A stretch of 64,000 bases of DNA from Fomitopsis serialis (taxonomy: Eukaryota > Basidiomycota > Agaricomycetes > Polyporales > Fomitopsidaceae), in NCBI RefSeq assembly GCF_022376445.1, contig NW_025954965.1, forward strand, positions 186,001 to 250,000, written 5' to 3'. Made by a program: the position numbers and the translations under genes. The notes beneath the pieces are model-generated. The model made no database searches, had not been told where the DNA came from, and saw only the letters and a program-made list of their open reading frames with translations. This document shows, in pieces, positions 13,099 through 28,800 of the stretch (its first letter is position 1; every line of letters begins with the position of its first letter).

Positions 13099-14735
13099 GG
13101 CGATGAAGGAGAGACAGGAACTTGGACCTGAAGGAGGCGGGCGTAATGGAGCTGAACAAAATGAGGAATTTGCTGGAGGCCTATATAGCACCACAAGAAG
13201 CGTGCCATGCAGTGTTGTGCTGCTGTTTCCGGTAGTTGCAAGAGGCCGTTAATATGTTCGATTGACGACTCCGCTGAATACTCTCACCCGGATCTAAATT
13301 AGCGCTGTTCGAACAGTCTTGAGGTGAGACAGGTTATGATGTCGGACACTGGCAGACTCGGAGTGCGTGCTTGTTCGGACACAAGAACGCATCAGTGTAC
13401 CCAGAGACTTGTTGCAAGAGCACTTTGGTTCGACCCAGGTCCCACCGCGGAGCAACAAAGCATATAGCGTAGACGTGAAGCTTCGAGTTTCAGTAGGTGC
13501 ATAAATCCAGGAGTGATCCGGATGTAGTCTGGGATAAGTATGGACGTCGCGTAAAGATGCAGAAGCTCACACCGGCACCCGAGGCCTGAGATTGTAGGTT
13601 GTCAGCTCAGTGCGACGGCGAAGAGCGATACTATAGCAAAACACATCAATGTCCTGGAAGTTGGAGTCCTGCAGTCAACGTGCATTGTGGCTAGGACAGG
13701 ACACACGAACTTACTCAGCTATGTCATTTATCCCAACCCATGCAAGACATCTCCGAGAGCCACTGAAGTGACTCAAATACGGTGGTTCCAAAAGGTAGCC
13801 GCCGACTCAGCCTGTTGGTCCTCGCACTGCCAGGGTTATGTACCGTTCGTGGGCTCAGCTCCTTCTCGGCCGGGCTTACTGAGTTCCTGTTTGCTGTGAT
13901 TGCTGGGAATCGCGCGTACTGTACCGCACAGTACGCAGTGTCATCTCGCGGGGGTCTTGAATCATGTGGCTGCACGGTGTTAGGGCCGGCCTGTGGCACT
14001 GAAACGCGAACATGTGATCGCGCCTGCAGCCTCAGCTTCAAACAGGCTTGCGCATGGGCCCGGGTACCGCTGCGAGGGCGACTTGCGCGAGATACTAATT
14101 CACGTTGCCGACATGACGAAGTCACCCTGGAGACCTGAGGCCTGAGGCCTGAGGAGGTCTTGGCGACGCGGTGTCAGTCAATGAGCTAGTATGCTGTGAG
14201 ATTCAGACAGAGTATGACACACCTCCGAGTGAATGGCTCGCGTTGGCAAGACTGCATGGTTCACGCATCATCCCCTCGACGCCGTCACGTTGTCACCCAG
14301 ACGGAACAGTCCTCGAAACTTCGCATGCGTGACGCTCTCGACACGGTACAATAACGAATGCTAAATCGGAGATGTCTTTCTGTGCAACACTCCCCTATGC
14401 CTAATTTCGCCCGTTTGCTCTTACATAGGTCGACCGTCGACCTATCCTGAGCCCTCGATCACACCGAATCTTTTTGCGACTCGGCTCTGGGGTACTCAAC
14501 CAGATGATGAGACCGTGTATCCTCTATAACTATTCAATTCATAATTCACAACCTGTCGTGCATCCCATGACGATATGCCTCAGGCCACGGGCCTTCAGAT
14601 TAGTGAAATGTAACATATGCACACAACCCAGGAAAGACTGTCTACATAAAGGAGGGGACGCCCAGAGCACACTGCTCAGTGCAATCTGGACATGATATCA
14701 AAAAGGACGACAGCGATAGCGAAGAGCGACGCTCT
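13099..14735. other. Intergenic between the two GH55 genes
   Basis: It holds the promoter of copy 1 (similar to 17988-18945) and the 3' flank of copy 2 (similar to 9560-9938), with the duplication junction at roughly 14030-14305. A short direct repeat, CCTGAGG three times, lies at about 14134-14154. No protein-coding gene is supported. Confidence 0.6.
13182..13187 (-). promoter_or_regulatory. TATA box of GH55 copy 1
   Basis: TATATA lies about 84 bp upstream of the ATG on the minus strand. The surrounding bases (GGTGCTATATA on the minus strand) recur 72 bp before the second GH55 gene, which supports a retained core promoter. Confidence 0.55.
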
Positions 14736-17700
14736 TCACTGTGTCCAGGCCGTGATCGTGTTCTGAATACCGTCAACGTTTCCGATAGCTGCGATGACAG
14801 GCGCGCTGACGACACTCAGCGAGTTGACGACACCGACAGTCGATAGACTGTAAACGCTAATCCCCGTGGACGATGAGTCCACGTTGACGATCTGCGTCTG
14901 GCAGGTAGTCGTATCGAGGCAGATCTGGTTGTAGTCCTGGAAGAAGCTGTAGAGGCCGGCGCCTGGCATACGAAAGGTTGAGTCAAAAACGGTATATCAT
15001 GTGTGCAGAACGTACCGAAGACAGTGATGTCTGTCGACGACTGAATGGAGAGGCCCCACGCAGCGGTCAAGTCCAGGGGGGAGCTGGGGTCCTTGTAGGT
15101 GCCGTTGATAGAGAACGGGAGCGGGGGAACTGGTAGAGGTTGGAAATAGGGCTGACCGAGTGCAGGATCCCATCAGTCTCAAAGCGAATGAAACATTGCA
15201 GCGCGCCCACGTACAGACTCCGACTGCATCACTCCGATGTAGTGGTCCTGCGCCCCGGCGAGGTTATACTGATACAGGACGTGGTGCTCAGCTACGCAAA
15301 AGGTCAGCCCGTCTAATCAAGTCTTCGCGAGATTGCGACTCACAAGCTAATAGAAGCAAGAGCAAAAATCAATGTTAGAGCAAGACGTTGACGTCAGAGA
15401 CCTAACGCACCCGTGCCAATCATCCAGACAGGTCCTGCAGACTCTGACAAGATACCCCTGCCACTGTAAAGAGTCACGTTGCTCTGAGAGACGTCGTCAA
15501 GATCATGGTCTGCGAGCCAAACCCAAGTGCCCTGCAGCGGTATCAGTATCACCTCTTGAACAGCCGAGAAAGAGGAAGCCTGCCTCGATGTATGCATTCG
15601 AGCTGGGAGTCAAGTGCAAGCCGAGGAAGGCCGCGAAACAAGACGGCGAATACATCTCCATGCCGCCGCACTGCGACACCTGCATATCCGTGCCTGCAGC
15701 ACCTCCCAGACTACGACATCACCGTCAGCAATCAGCAAACTTTCAACAAGAATTAGGACGGACCGGATGTAGCTGTCCCACATGCCAGCGCCGCCTTGAG
15801 CGGGTGAGTTCACATTCCACTCGACGACGATCGCACCGGCGGCTGTTGAGATGCTTCAATAAACCTGACACTCGTATGGAGGACGAGACAGAGTCCGCAC
15901 CAGGTCCTTTCGTGGTGAAAACCATGTTCGAGATTTCCATGATGCCTGACGATCCTGGTGCGCCGACTTGGACGACAGGTAAGGGGTTGGTCTGGTCCTC
16001 GAAGGCCGAACCAGATCCCATGATGGCTGCCCATGCCTCGCCGACCATCTGCGTGCCCGCGGGGATCTGAAGAGTGCTGGTGACGACATAGGTTCCGGCG
16101 TCGAAGTAGATGATGGAGCAGCCGGAGTACTAAGAGACGGGGGTCAGTACGTAGGAGACCGGTACGGTGCGATGCACACCCGGAAGGTCTCCATACCTTG
16201 TCGAATACAGCTTGGAGTGCGGCCGTGTCGTCCGTCGAGCCGTCACCCTTTGCGCCTTGGTCCTTGACGCTCACGAACTGATCCACAGCGTAGTCCTCAT
16301 ACTGCGGTATCGTCCGCCCAAAGATCTTGTCGCCCGCCATGAGGCTGCTCGCCTTGGATGGACCAGTGATATCTCCCGCCGTGAATGTCGCGGAACCGCC
16401 CGTGCCGGAGAATACGTTACCCTGGCCCCAGCTGTTGATCGTCGTCGTGCCACCTGGGAGCACCTCGGCGCCGTTGAGGACGCTGACGGCCGAGGGCACG
16501 TTGTTCAGCACAATGTTGTTGAGGACAACGGATCCGGCGAGTGTGCCGTTGGAGGCTTGGGAGGTCCGGTAGAAGATAGGCGTATCGGACGCGGTAGCGT
16601 CGATGATTGCCATCGCCCCGGCGGTTTGCATAGCCTTGGACACACCACCGGTCGTCACGTCGAAGCCAACTTCACAGCCGTTGACTAAAGTGGCGACGTG
16701 AGTAACGAGGAAACATTAGCGTTCAGTCGTGCTCACTCGTCACATCCTGGAATGTCCAGTCCCAGTTCCAGGCCATGTAGACAGCTGTCGGAGGATTAGG
16801 TGATGCATCAAAAAGCAGTTGGGCAGCTACGCACCGGTCTTGCAGTTGTTCATAGTCACGTTGCGAACAGTGAATTGTTGGTTGCCCAGCCACATAGCAT
16901 ACTTGCCTCCGTTGAAGACCAAGTCTAGTTGCGCCGCAGCATCAACATGACATCCCAGACCCAAGACATGGGAACGGGCAGCCCAACTCACCTCCCATCT
17001 TGCCTCCACTACCGCTCTCCATGAAAACACCCTGGTGCGCCGTGTCGTTCGCGGTGCTCATCTCGAAGACGACATTGTGAAGCGACGTGGCCTGCGAGAC
17101 CTGCCAGTGGATGCCGGTCGAGGTGGCGCTCGACGGGGTATTGGTCAGGTCAATGACGAAGTTGCGCACGGCACGGTAGAAGTTGTTCGTGGCGCCGTAC
17201 CAACTCGCTCCGTTGCCGCCCGTTAGGTACGGGTTTGCATCTAACAATGAAGAGAATTACTTTCAATATAGGTTCCTAAAGCACAACAGACCCAAGCAAG
17301 AAAACATATCAAGCATGATCTTGCATTTGAGCTTTGAGATGATAACCATCCGGGAGGGCAACCTCCGAGCAGTCGTGCCGAGACACTTGAGAGAACAGAC
17401 ATTGCGAGTGCTTGACTTACCGATGACCGCCAATCCCGCGAAATCCGACGAGGCCAGCAGGGTGGGTGGTACCTTCGCATCACCGATCATCTGCGTATAA
17501 TATGTCAAGCTTTAGACTCACATTGTGAGCACGACGTCACGGATGTTAGACCACAGAGTAGACGCACTTGAGCGGGGCCGATACCTTGTAGGTACCCTGA
17601 GGGAAGTAAACAACCGCGGGTGTGACGGTGGACGATGGGCAAGTCCCGTTGCCACAGCTGCCCAGTGAAATAGCTGCGCTGGGAGCCAGTAATGAGTACA

Positions 17701-17987
17701 CAGGTAGCAAAGACATCAAGGGACTGTGCACACTTAATGGCATCGGTGTCATCTGCATTACCGTCGCCAACCGCGCCGTAGTCCTTCACGTTACGGAGGA
17801 CGGGGTAGGAACCAGGATCCGGGTTGAAGGCTGAACTACCTTGGTGCTTGATGCTTTGCATCCAATAAGGATCCGTGGGGGCAGCGGTTCCGCTGGTGAG
17901 GGCAGAAGAGCATGCCGTCCCTAGCGCGAGAGCAGCAGGCGCAGAGGCCAAAAAGCCGTACGTGAAAGAAAGAACGAGCGCCAACAT
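14736..17987 (-). CDS. GH55 exo-beta-1,3-glucanase, copy 2
   Basis: A predicted secreted beta-1,3-glucanase, closely similar to the gene just downstream. Signal peptide LALVLSFTYGFLASAPAA; first beta-helix repeat YGAVGDGNADDTDAI and AVVYFPQGTYKVS; second repeat DQGAKGDGSTDDTAALQ and IIYFDAGTYVV; conserved late block VWLADHDLDD; stop at 14736. Intron positions match copy 1, including the GC-donor intron at 15532-15583. Protein differences are scattered substitutions, with no stop or frame break found, so both copies look functional. The intron at about 17243-17420 is about 100 bp longer than its counterpart. The start is the ATG at the head of the signal peptide, 72 bp after the conserved TATATA. 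Substrate preference within GH55 cannot be read from sequence alone. Confidence 0.9.
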
Positions 17988-19581
17988 GGCGATGAAGGAG
18001 AGACGGGAAGGAGGCGCACGTAACGGAGCTGATCAGGACGGTGGAACTGCTCAATGCTTATATAGCACCACAAGGAAGCGTGCCAAGTGTGGTGCTTCTG
18101 TCGCTACGATGGTAGCAGAACCGGGTAGCTGAAAGAGCCTCGCCGTTGTTCAGTATGTTCGACCGACGACGCTGTATCCCTCACCGGGATCCGAAACGGC
18201 GCTACGCGAACAGTCTTGAGGTGAGAAAAGGTGTGGTGGAACGAAGGCGCAGCAACGTTCGGACACGAGAAAGGTGAGCGTAGTGCTCAGCGACTTGCTG
18301 CAACTGCACTTTGGTTCATCCCAGGTCCCACTGCGCGACGGGGGCATCCGTCGCCTAAATAAACGGTCGGGAAGACCTGTGGCGGACGCGTAACGTAACG
18401 CTCGCCTTCGAACCGTTTCCGAGACCAGTCGGCGCGGAGCAACAAAGCAAATCACGTCATGGTGAAGTTCCAGTGAGGTGCAACGAATCGAGAGTAATCC
18501 GGATGTGGCCAGGGATATGGGCGTATTAAATTGTGGAAGCTCTCACTGGCACCTGAGATGAGCATCCGTGGGTGATCAGCTCACCGCGATACTGTAGCAA
18601 AATACAGTGGTATTCTGGAAGGTCAGAGGCTTTCAGCTAGTGCTAAGTGCACGCTGGAATCAGAATGCATTGTGGCTAGGACTCAGATGCGGCAGACACG
18701 ATCTTGCTTAACTATGTCATTTGTCCCGGGGACAAAGCCCCATCTCGGCCTCGGCAGAAACGGGTTTACGGGGCTCCTCGTTACTGAGATTTGTCGCAAC
18801 CTCAGAGCGACAAGCGACTGCGCAGTGGAGGCGCATAGTAGAATTTGAAGAAACACTACGCGGTGTCTTCTCGCGTGTCGCCGGCTCCCCGGCTCGCGGT
18901 GGCGCGCTGTAGCTCAACGCGAACACGTGACTGCAACACAGACACGCGCGACAGCCAGTGTAGGTGGTTTGATGGTTATGTACCGGGTTATAAGCTTGTC
19001 GGTTTTTATAGTCTGCAACGAAGACTCACCGAGTTACTGCTGAGTCCGAAAGAGCACGGCTGACCACTATGGAAATGTGAACGCTCGGGCCTTGCACAGC
19101 GCAGCGGTCGATCAAGTTGTTACCCAGTAACTCGCACCTCGGTTTACTCAGTACTGCGCTCTCGCCTATGTAAGTCGATGTCACCAAATGGTGAGTCCAC
19201 GCTCTCATACGTAGGGGCACGGACATCGCGACCGTCCTGCAACCGCAGGCCCAAGACACGCAGACGCGACAAGTGCACCTGCATCGATTCGTAGACACGT
19301 ACACTATGCATGTAGTAATTATCGCTACGCGTGAAAGACTATCAAGAGAGAGAGAGGCAGTAGAGGTGGAGGTAGAGATATGTAGTGTCCAAGACGTGAC
19401 TGCGCGACACCAACCATGTATGTAACCAGTCCATCGGCGCCCGCACGCATGCATGTATACGTACACCGGCGGGGCCCACACGCGCACTATATAAAAACAC
19501 AACAAGTCCGTCTCTCTGTCCGCATGGTACCCGCATCGTCCCAGAGAGAAAGAGCAGAGCAGAGCCACACCCGCACCCGGA
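17988..19581. other. Intergenic upstream of GH55 copy 2
   Basis: The first 950 bases are the duplicated GH55 promoter region. The remainder (to the GH5 stop at 19582) shows a purine-rich AGAGAG tract near 19345-19370 and no convincing coding frame. Confidence 0.6.
18059..18064 (-). promoter_or_regulatory. TATA box of GH55 copy 2
   Basis: TATATA lies 72 bp before the ATG on the minus strand, embedded in the same local sequence as the element at 13182-13187 of copy 1. Confidence 0.55.
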
Positions 19582-22303
<2,722 letters not shown>

Positions 22304-25085
22304 GGCTGCGAACGCTAAAATAAAGAACGGGCGGTGAGCGGTTGCGAGAGAGGCGTTGGGATCCCAGCCACACGAGACGCAACCCACCCTCGGGGCCCTA
22401 GTCGGACGTCCGGAAATAGCAGCGAGTTAGTCGGATGCGCGCTGCGGACGCGGGGGGGACGCGAGGGCGCCTGGGAGGGGAAAGAAGGAGACTGAAGGAG
22501 AGGCAGGTAGGCTGCGGGCGAGCGGTCAAAGAGGGAGACCATCCTCAATTTGTAAGTACGCCCTGCCTATATCGGGCACCCACCGCACGCCGGGCAGCCG
22601 GCCCTTTGCCGGCCTCTTTGCCCCGCCGTGTCCTTCTCCGACTTAGACAGTCTTCTCCTCCAGCCCCCGTCCCTTGCCCGCCTTCAAGCTGCTGCTGATC
22701 TTGCGGCTGCACCGCCCACCGGCCCCGACGTCTCTGCCATCGTCGCAGGGCACGCCCTCTCTCCGACTTTGCTCAGACTCTCACAAGCAACATGCTCGCG
22801 TGCATGTCGGCCTTGGGTCACCTGCCGCCTCCTGGGCTGTCCGTGTCCCTGCCGCGTCCGGCGCAATGCTTTCTACCCGCCTTCAAGTTGTGAGACCGCT
22901 CAACGATACCCTCCGCGCATCTTTCCGAGGCGGCCTCAACAGCCCTTCGCATGTGTCCGCGATCATAGGCCCCCGTGTCTCGTCAGTAGACGGACGAACG
23001 CTACCGCCGACCAGGCCACAGAACCTTTCCGAGAGGCTTTGCTCGGCCTCTACTTGCCCCCCAGTCTCATACTTCACCAAATGGCGCTAGTGTGGATGAG
23101 GCGTTTGCTTCGAAGCTTGTTCGAAGCCCCCGAGTCTTCGGAGTCGATCGCCCGTCTAGGAAGTTCTGTGGTCTGCCAACGTCTCCCCGAGCGCGACACC
23201 TCCGAACAGTGGCAACCTCACGCGACACGACGCGCGACCCGCTCAGCTAGCCTCATCTCTCGTCCCCTCTGCGACCGTCAGCGGCTCCGCATCAGACACA
23301 CTGTGCGCCAATGGTATTTGCTTCATCACAGAACAAAGGCTTCCTCGACGCCTATTCCTGCAGACGCTAAAGCGTTCCCTGGATTATAGATGGAGTCCGT
23401 CCGGTACCAAACCCCGTATGTCGAATCGATGCCTTCGATAGGGGAACGTACGCACTGCCATTCACATCACAGCGCAGTTCACACAACCCACATAGCAACG
23501 TTATTTAACCATGTGCCCCTCTACTACCAACGCGGGTCCGCGCGACATCAAGGTCTCAACACCGTGCCCCATGTATCCTCGGCGACTGGCCGACTACAAA
23601 CAGCGTGATCTCACGAGTTGCATTGCCTTCCGTGCGGCGTCCCCTCACTCAAGAGCTCATTGACTACTCAGCACAGCACATGCACATGCACATGCACAAC
23701 ACCAATCACACCCATCGATCCTGAAGAACTTGAAGCTTGACCGTCACGCCGACTCTGCACGCTCAGCGTTCTCATGCCTCCCTCCGCGTTGCTGCCTGCC
23801 GGCGGCCGCCGCGCTATCCATAGCCCTCCGCGAGGCATCGAACCCGGAGGCTCTATCATCACGGCAGTGTACGGCTCGACTTCCGACCACTTCTACGCCC
23901 ATTCAGACTCAGTGTGCGTCCTCCGGGCTCAACGCGCTGAGCTATCTATACATAGACGGCTTAGCGCACTGGCTGAACCGCTGCAGCTGGACGTGGACGC
24001 GCGCGCGCGGTCCCCTATCTACGTCCTCCTTCGCTTTCGACGGAAGCACGGGTAGCTGCGTATCGGGACTGTGGCCGTATGTACTAGTCAACGCCTGGCA
24101 GGAAAGCGTATCGTCGATCAGGCCGTGTGGGTTTGGTGAGTGCCGTCCGTAGGCGCTGCACACTCCGATTCCTTGCTCTCACCCTGATGTGTGTGTACTT
24201 TCATTGTCGTGCCGCTGGCTGGGAAGCTACTGGGACATCCGCAATGCTGATGAAACAACTTCTTTGGCGTATCATTAGTACTTATGCGGCGTCACCCTTC
24301 CATCTACTTAGGCGGCGTCATCCTTCCATCACGACTCCGAACTCTACGCATAGCCATGGAGTCAGCCAGGCCTAAAATGCACAAGCTGATCAAGACTGCA
24401 CAATGCGTCACGCTCTGCTGACCATTTCTCTCTCTCGCTGCGACTTATCGTGAACTCCATGCGCGATTCGTCCACTTCCACCGGCCGGCAGACGATTCTT
24501 TTCGCACAAGAACGAGACGCCCTGGCCGCAGCGTTCATGTACGTCCTTGACGCTCCCGCAAAGTACTACTGACAAGGATATCGTCAAACGAGCGACCGCA
24601 CATTTTGGCCTCCCAGCTGTGACCGGTTGACCTCGTACCGTCTCGCTACTTAGCATAGCAGAACACATACACCCGAATTCATATCTGGTCCGCTTTCGGC
24701 CCTGCTGTGTGCATGTTCAGCAAGTACGCTACAGTATCCCGTTGGGCTCGGTACGAATAGAAGCACGGAGTGTCTGCGCATGCACATGTCCGTCGGACCA
24801 CTATCGGGAGATAGCAACTCAATCGGACTGTTCGCAGAGGCTAAGGCTATCTCATGGCAATCGTGGACATCGTCGTCGTAGAGGTAAGGTACGTCACGTC
24901 CCGAACTTTTCCAACGGACGTTTCGGGACCTTCCTCGCCGCAATTCGGAGACGCTCGCGCGCATGGTCCGTTTCGAAGCTTTATCTTGTGTGCCGGGGGA
25001 CAAACAGAGATCCGGAAGACATTACTATTCCACAGCCAAGTATGCGTACAATAAATATACAAACACGACAGGACACGATGAACGA
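22304..25085. other. 2.8-kb interval with no confident gene
   Basis: Between the GH5 start and the VID21 stop nothing could be assigned. A frame open from 22628 to 23389 (plus) has no ATG at its head and starts with a protein-like stretch (SFSDLDSLLLQPPSLARLQA), but it could not be extended into a family and other frames there are open too. It may be a decayed or mis-sequenced gene, or simply pyrimidine-rich promoter DNA. A short CACATG repeat lies at 23677-23697. Confidence 0.4.
23677..23697. repeat. CACATG microsatellite
   Basis: Three perfect CACATG units plus a partial fourth (21 bases). It lies in the gene-poor interval and has no evident function. Confidence 0.8.
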
Positions 25086-25802
25086 TCACTGCTGCTGCTG
25101 GTACGCGCCGCTCTGCGCATTCTGGGTCATATTCGCCGCGTTCTGCCACCCCTCGTCAGAAAACCATCGCTCCCAAGTGACTCATGCACTCACCCTCAAC
25201 AGATTCTGCAGCTGCATCGTATGCTCCATCTGCTGCTCCTGCGTGAACTGCGCATTATGCAGCGTCGGGATATTGTAGTAGCCCAAGCTCGTCTGGCGTG
25301 GTACGCCGACGCCCTGCGGCTGCTGCGCCATCCCCGCGTGTGGCTGCGTTGACGATGGGCGTGAGGAGCTCACGCTCGCGCCGTTCGCGGGTGTCGCGGC
25401 TACGTGCGGCGGCGACGCCTGTTGGGGGATCGCCGGCGAGGAGCTCGTAGCACGCGCAGCATACGGCGGCGAGAGGTGCGCGTTATTCATCGCACTCGAG
25501 GCTGCCTGGGCTTGCGCTTGTGCGAGGGCCTGTGCACGAGCTTGGGCCTGCGCCTGCGCTTGAGCTTGGGCCTGCGCCTGCACTTGAGCCTGCATCAGCT
25601 GTGTCGGCGAGAGACGGCTGTTTCCCAGGGCCATAGGGTTGGATAGCCGTTGTTGTTGGGATATACCGACTTGCGTCCGGATCTGCGGGACTTGAGATGC
25701 TTGCTGTTGCGGTATTCCATTTGCGACAGGCCTAGGCGTCCCGTTGGAAGGTGGCTGTTGCGCCTGCTGTTGCTGCCCTGGCTGTTGTTGTTGTTGTTGT
25801 TG

Positions 25803-25844
<42 letters not shown>

Positions 25845-28800
25845 AAGCAGTTGTGCCTAGAATGTTAAACGCCAAACAGTCAGGAATACTTCAGACTGCA
25901 CACGGAGACTCCGATTATGACTGACCTGCTGTCGCTGTTGCGCTTGCTCTCGTATAAGGGTCTGTTGACGGGTGATTAGGTCATTCTTACGCATCATTAG
26001 TTTGGGTTGTTCGCGTGCCTCTTTTTCATGTTTCATACGACTGAGTTCCGCAGGCGTATACCTAGGCAGCTTGTTGTATTGGCCATGAGTATCGTGCACG
26101 GCTGCAGGCTTGCGTTGCGTTGCTGCACGATATGTTCATTTTGTGGACGTAGACACGACACGGGAAGAGGTCGCACCATTCTGTTTTGCTGCGGCCTCTT
26201 TCTTCTTCATGGCCTTCCGTATAGCATCATGCATAAGATTGTGCCTTCGCTTCTTCGCGTCCACGCCTGTCGAGGCGGCCGCGTTTGCAGCGAGCGAAGC
26301 TGCTGCGTTGCTCGCTGCACGCTTGTACCGCGTCGTCATCTGAGTCGGCGCCGAGGTGGTCTGTGTGCGGGTATCGTCAGTACCAGCGTCAGATCTGCCC
26401 CATCGCGTGTTCCAGCGATCCAAGCAGTCCGCAACGCTCCTCCTGTCCGTGGCGATCGTTACCCGGGATGAATTGAACGCATCCGTGATCAGAGCCCAGT
26501 TGTTCGAATACATGCCTGCCAATTGCTTCAACAACGCATCGTCTTGCGGGGTCCACATGATGTCGGCGGCACGTCTGCGAGCGTCCTTGGACCCATGAGG
26601 AAGTAGCGATGAGTGCGCAGAGGGAGAGCCGGCTTTCGGGCCCTCGAAAAGATCTGAAGACGTTGAGATGATTATGACGCCACTAGACGGAGAGTTACTT
26701 ACCGCAAGAGGTATTATCGACTGTCCGAGACATTGGGGAGCCATAGTCGATAGTCACTGGCATCTCCTCGATATGCTCCCAGTGGTCGCCACTCCAGTGC
26801 AATGATGGCTGAAGAGCACCAACCAAAGTGGGCTTTTGTAGCATGAAGTCGCTCATGGGCGTCAACTTGCTGTACAATGTATCGTCGATACGTTTGGTTG
26901 GGTCGTCTTTGTCCAACCTTTGTTTGTCAGACTTCTTTCTGTCGACGGGGAATTCTGTCACTGGCTCCAGCATACCGTACGGTGTAAGTTCAGGGAAGAT
27001 AGATGAGAGGTCGGCGGGAGGGAGGGGAGCAGTGTGACTCGAATGTGGGTTCTCCTCGGTCGAGAGTTCAGCCATGCCTTTCACGAGCTCAACGTCGTCA
27101 AGATCAAGGACCAGCTTGTCCAGGTCAAGGCTCAGGATCTGGTCGCGTAACGGTCCATAAGTATTAGCATCGCGCCTCGCCTTGGACTTCGAGGCCGGTG
27201 CAGCCAACGTAGGGTCCCTCGAGATTGACTTGAGTCCTTGCTTACCAACCCCACCACCTTCCTCCGGCTTAGCGTCGATGTGAGACTGTCCATTCTTCTG
27301 CGAAGACAACGCGTCGCTGTTGGTCTGATTTCGCCGAGTAGAACTCTCAGGCAGACGTAAGGCAGAAAGATCATCATCGTCTTCGGTCTTGGGTCTCAGT
27401 TCGGTAGGACCAACCTTGAAGGAACTCCGACCAGGATCATGGTTGGTGCACTCCTCAGCCGCGTCCCGTGCCAGGTTCCCTGGAGCGAGCGGATCATAGA
27501 CACCAGCCCTCTCCTTGTCCCCTTCATCGTCACTGTCGTCCTCAGATTCGGAGTCGTTAGCGGGCGTGTTGGTTTCCCTAGAGTCGGCTCCCCGGTCATT
27601 GTCCAGGTCGGGCAGCTCGACATCATCGCGCACATCAGCGTCCTCGCCTGCCTCCTCTTGCTCCTCTGGGCGTGGCCTCCTCCACAGCACACAAATGCCC
27701 CTGTTTACCCGTTCTTCCAGCGATCCTGCTTCGTGCCAATCCATCACAGCATGAACGAGATTGTAGGCGAGTGCAATCTTCCATCGCCTTTCTTCGCGGA
27801 AGTCGGTACGCATCCATTTCTACAAACAGTAGTCAGGTAGTGGTTCCAGCGAAGCACGATTGGAGTTGCTTTACTGACCATTTCATCCATGAGGTAGTCC
27901 CAGTGAGATTTGGCGGTCCCGCCTAGAGCTCGCTGCTTCTTCGGTTGTCGGAAACTCCAGCCACTGCCTTCTTTGAGCATTTCGACTCGTTCCATAGTGC
28001 GGATCAGTCTAAGCTCTCTGTAGGCAACCTGAAAGTTATTGAGCCACAGGGAGAACACGCAAGATGATGAACATACATTCCACTCGTGGGTGCTGACACA
28101 CTTGGTCGCCTTTGCAAGCCTCTTCCAGACTGGATTGGCACGAACTAAGGCACCCCATTTGTTTATGCCGATAGGCATCCAATCATCCTTTTTGGAATCT
28201 CCTTTGTCGCCACCCTTCTCATGTTTTTCCTTGTCTCGCTTCTTCTTGTGTCGGCCAGGTGTGCTCTTGCGCTGAAACTCAGCGGGAAGGACATTCAAAG
28301 GAGGCAGTGAATAATCTTGCTTGAAGCGGAAAAAATCAGGGGGTAGCCGCGGTTTTCCAACCGACATCGTATTCTCGTCTGCCAGCCGTTCGTCAGAGGC
28401 GAAGTTGAACGCGACGACAGGAGCCGGGGGAGGTGCGATTGTGATGTATTCGAGCCGTCGGCTAGGCTCAACGGCAGGACTCGGCCTGGATGAAGGGGGT
28501 AGAGAATCATGTAATAGATGAGAGACCGTGTCCGACGATGTCTCGTCGACTCGCACATCCTCCTTGTAGTCTTCTTCCGCGTCAGCAGCGGGAAGCGCAG
28601 TAGGCTCGTTCGGGTCAAGTACGTCAGGAGTTCCGACAGAACGTGGAGAAGGAGAACGACGTTTCTCGGGACGAAGGCATAGCTCGTCTGTGGATGCTGA
28701 GAGGGACCTCGGACGTGATGTATGGGAGACGTGCGAACGAGTGCGAGAACGGTAAGGTTCGACGACAGAACCCTCCGAAGGTGTTGACGACCGCTTGCGC

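Larger units (their letters stand above)
9560..14030. repeat. Direct tandem duplication, unit 1 (GH55 copy 1 with flanks)
   Basis: This stretch aligns by eye with 14305-18945 through the 3' flank, all exons and introns of the GH55 gene, and several hundred bases of promoter. Shared flank landmarks include GCCCTCGATCACACC in the 3' flank (near 9670 and 14450) and GAACAGTCTTGAGGTGAGA upstream (near 13310 and 18210). The ends are approximate because similarity fades gradually. Confidence 0.85.
14305..18945. repeat. Direct tandem duplication, unit 2 (GH55 copy 2 with flanks)
   Basis: Second member of the duplication described for 9560-14030. It is slightly longer, mainly because one GH55 intron (about 17243-17420) carries roughly 100 bp that are absent from copy 1. 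The promoter similarity fades near 18945 at the shared AACGCGAACA(C/T)GTGA stretch. Confidence 0.85.

Noticed and set aside
13099..14735. Transposon or insertion element as the cause of the GH55 duplication
   Set aside because: No terminal inverted repeats, transposase or reverse-transcriptase-like frame was seen at the junction; plain tandem duplication suffices.
19487..19497. TATATAAAA-like element on the plus strand
   Set aside because: No plus-strand gene follows; it sits just beyond the 3' end of the GH5 gene.
25650..25868. Plus-strand frame with a long leucine run
   Set aside because: It is the complement of the VID21 polyglutamine tract.
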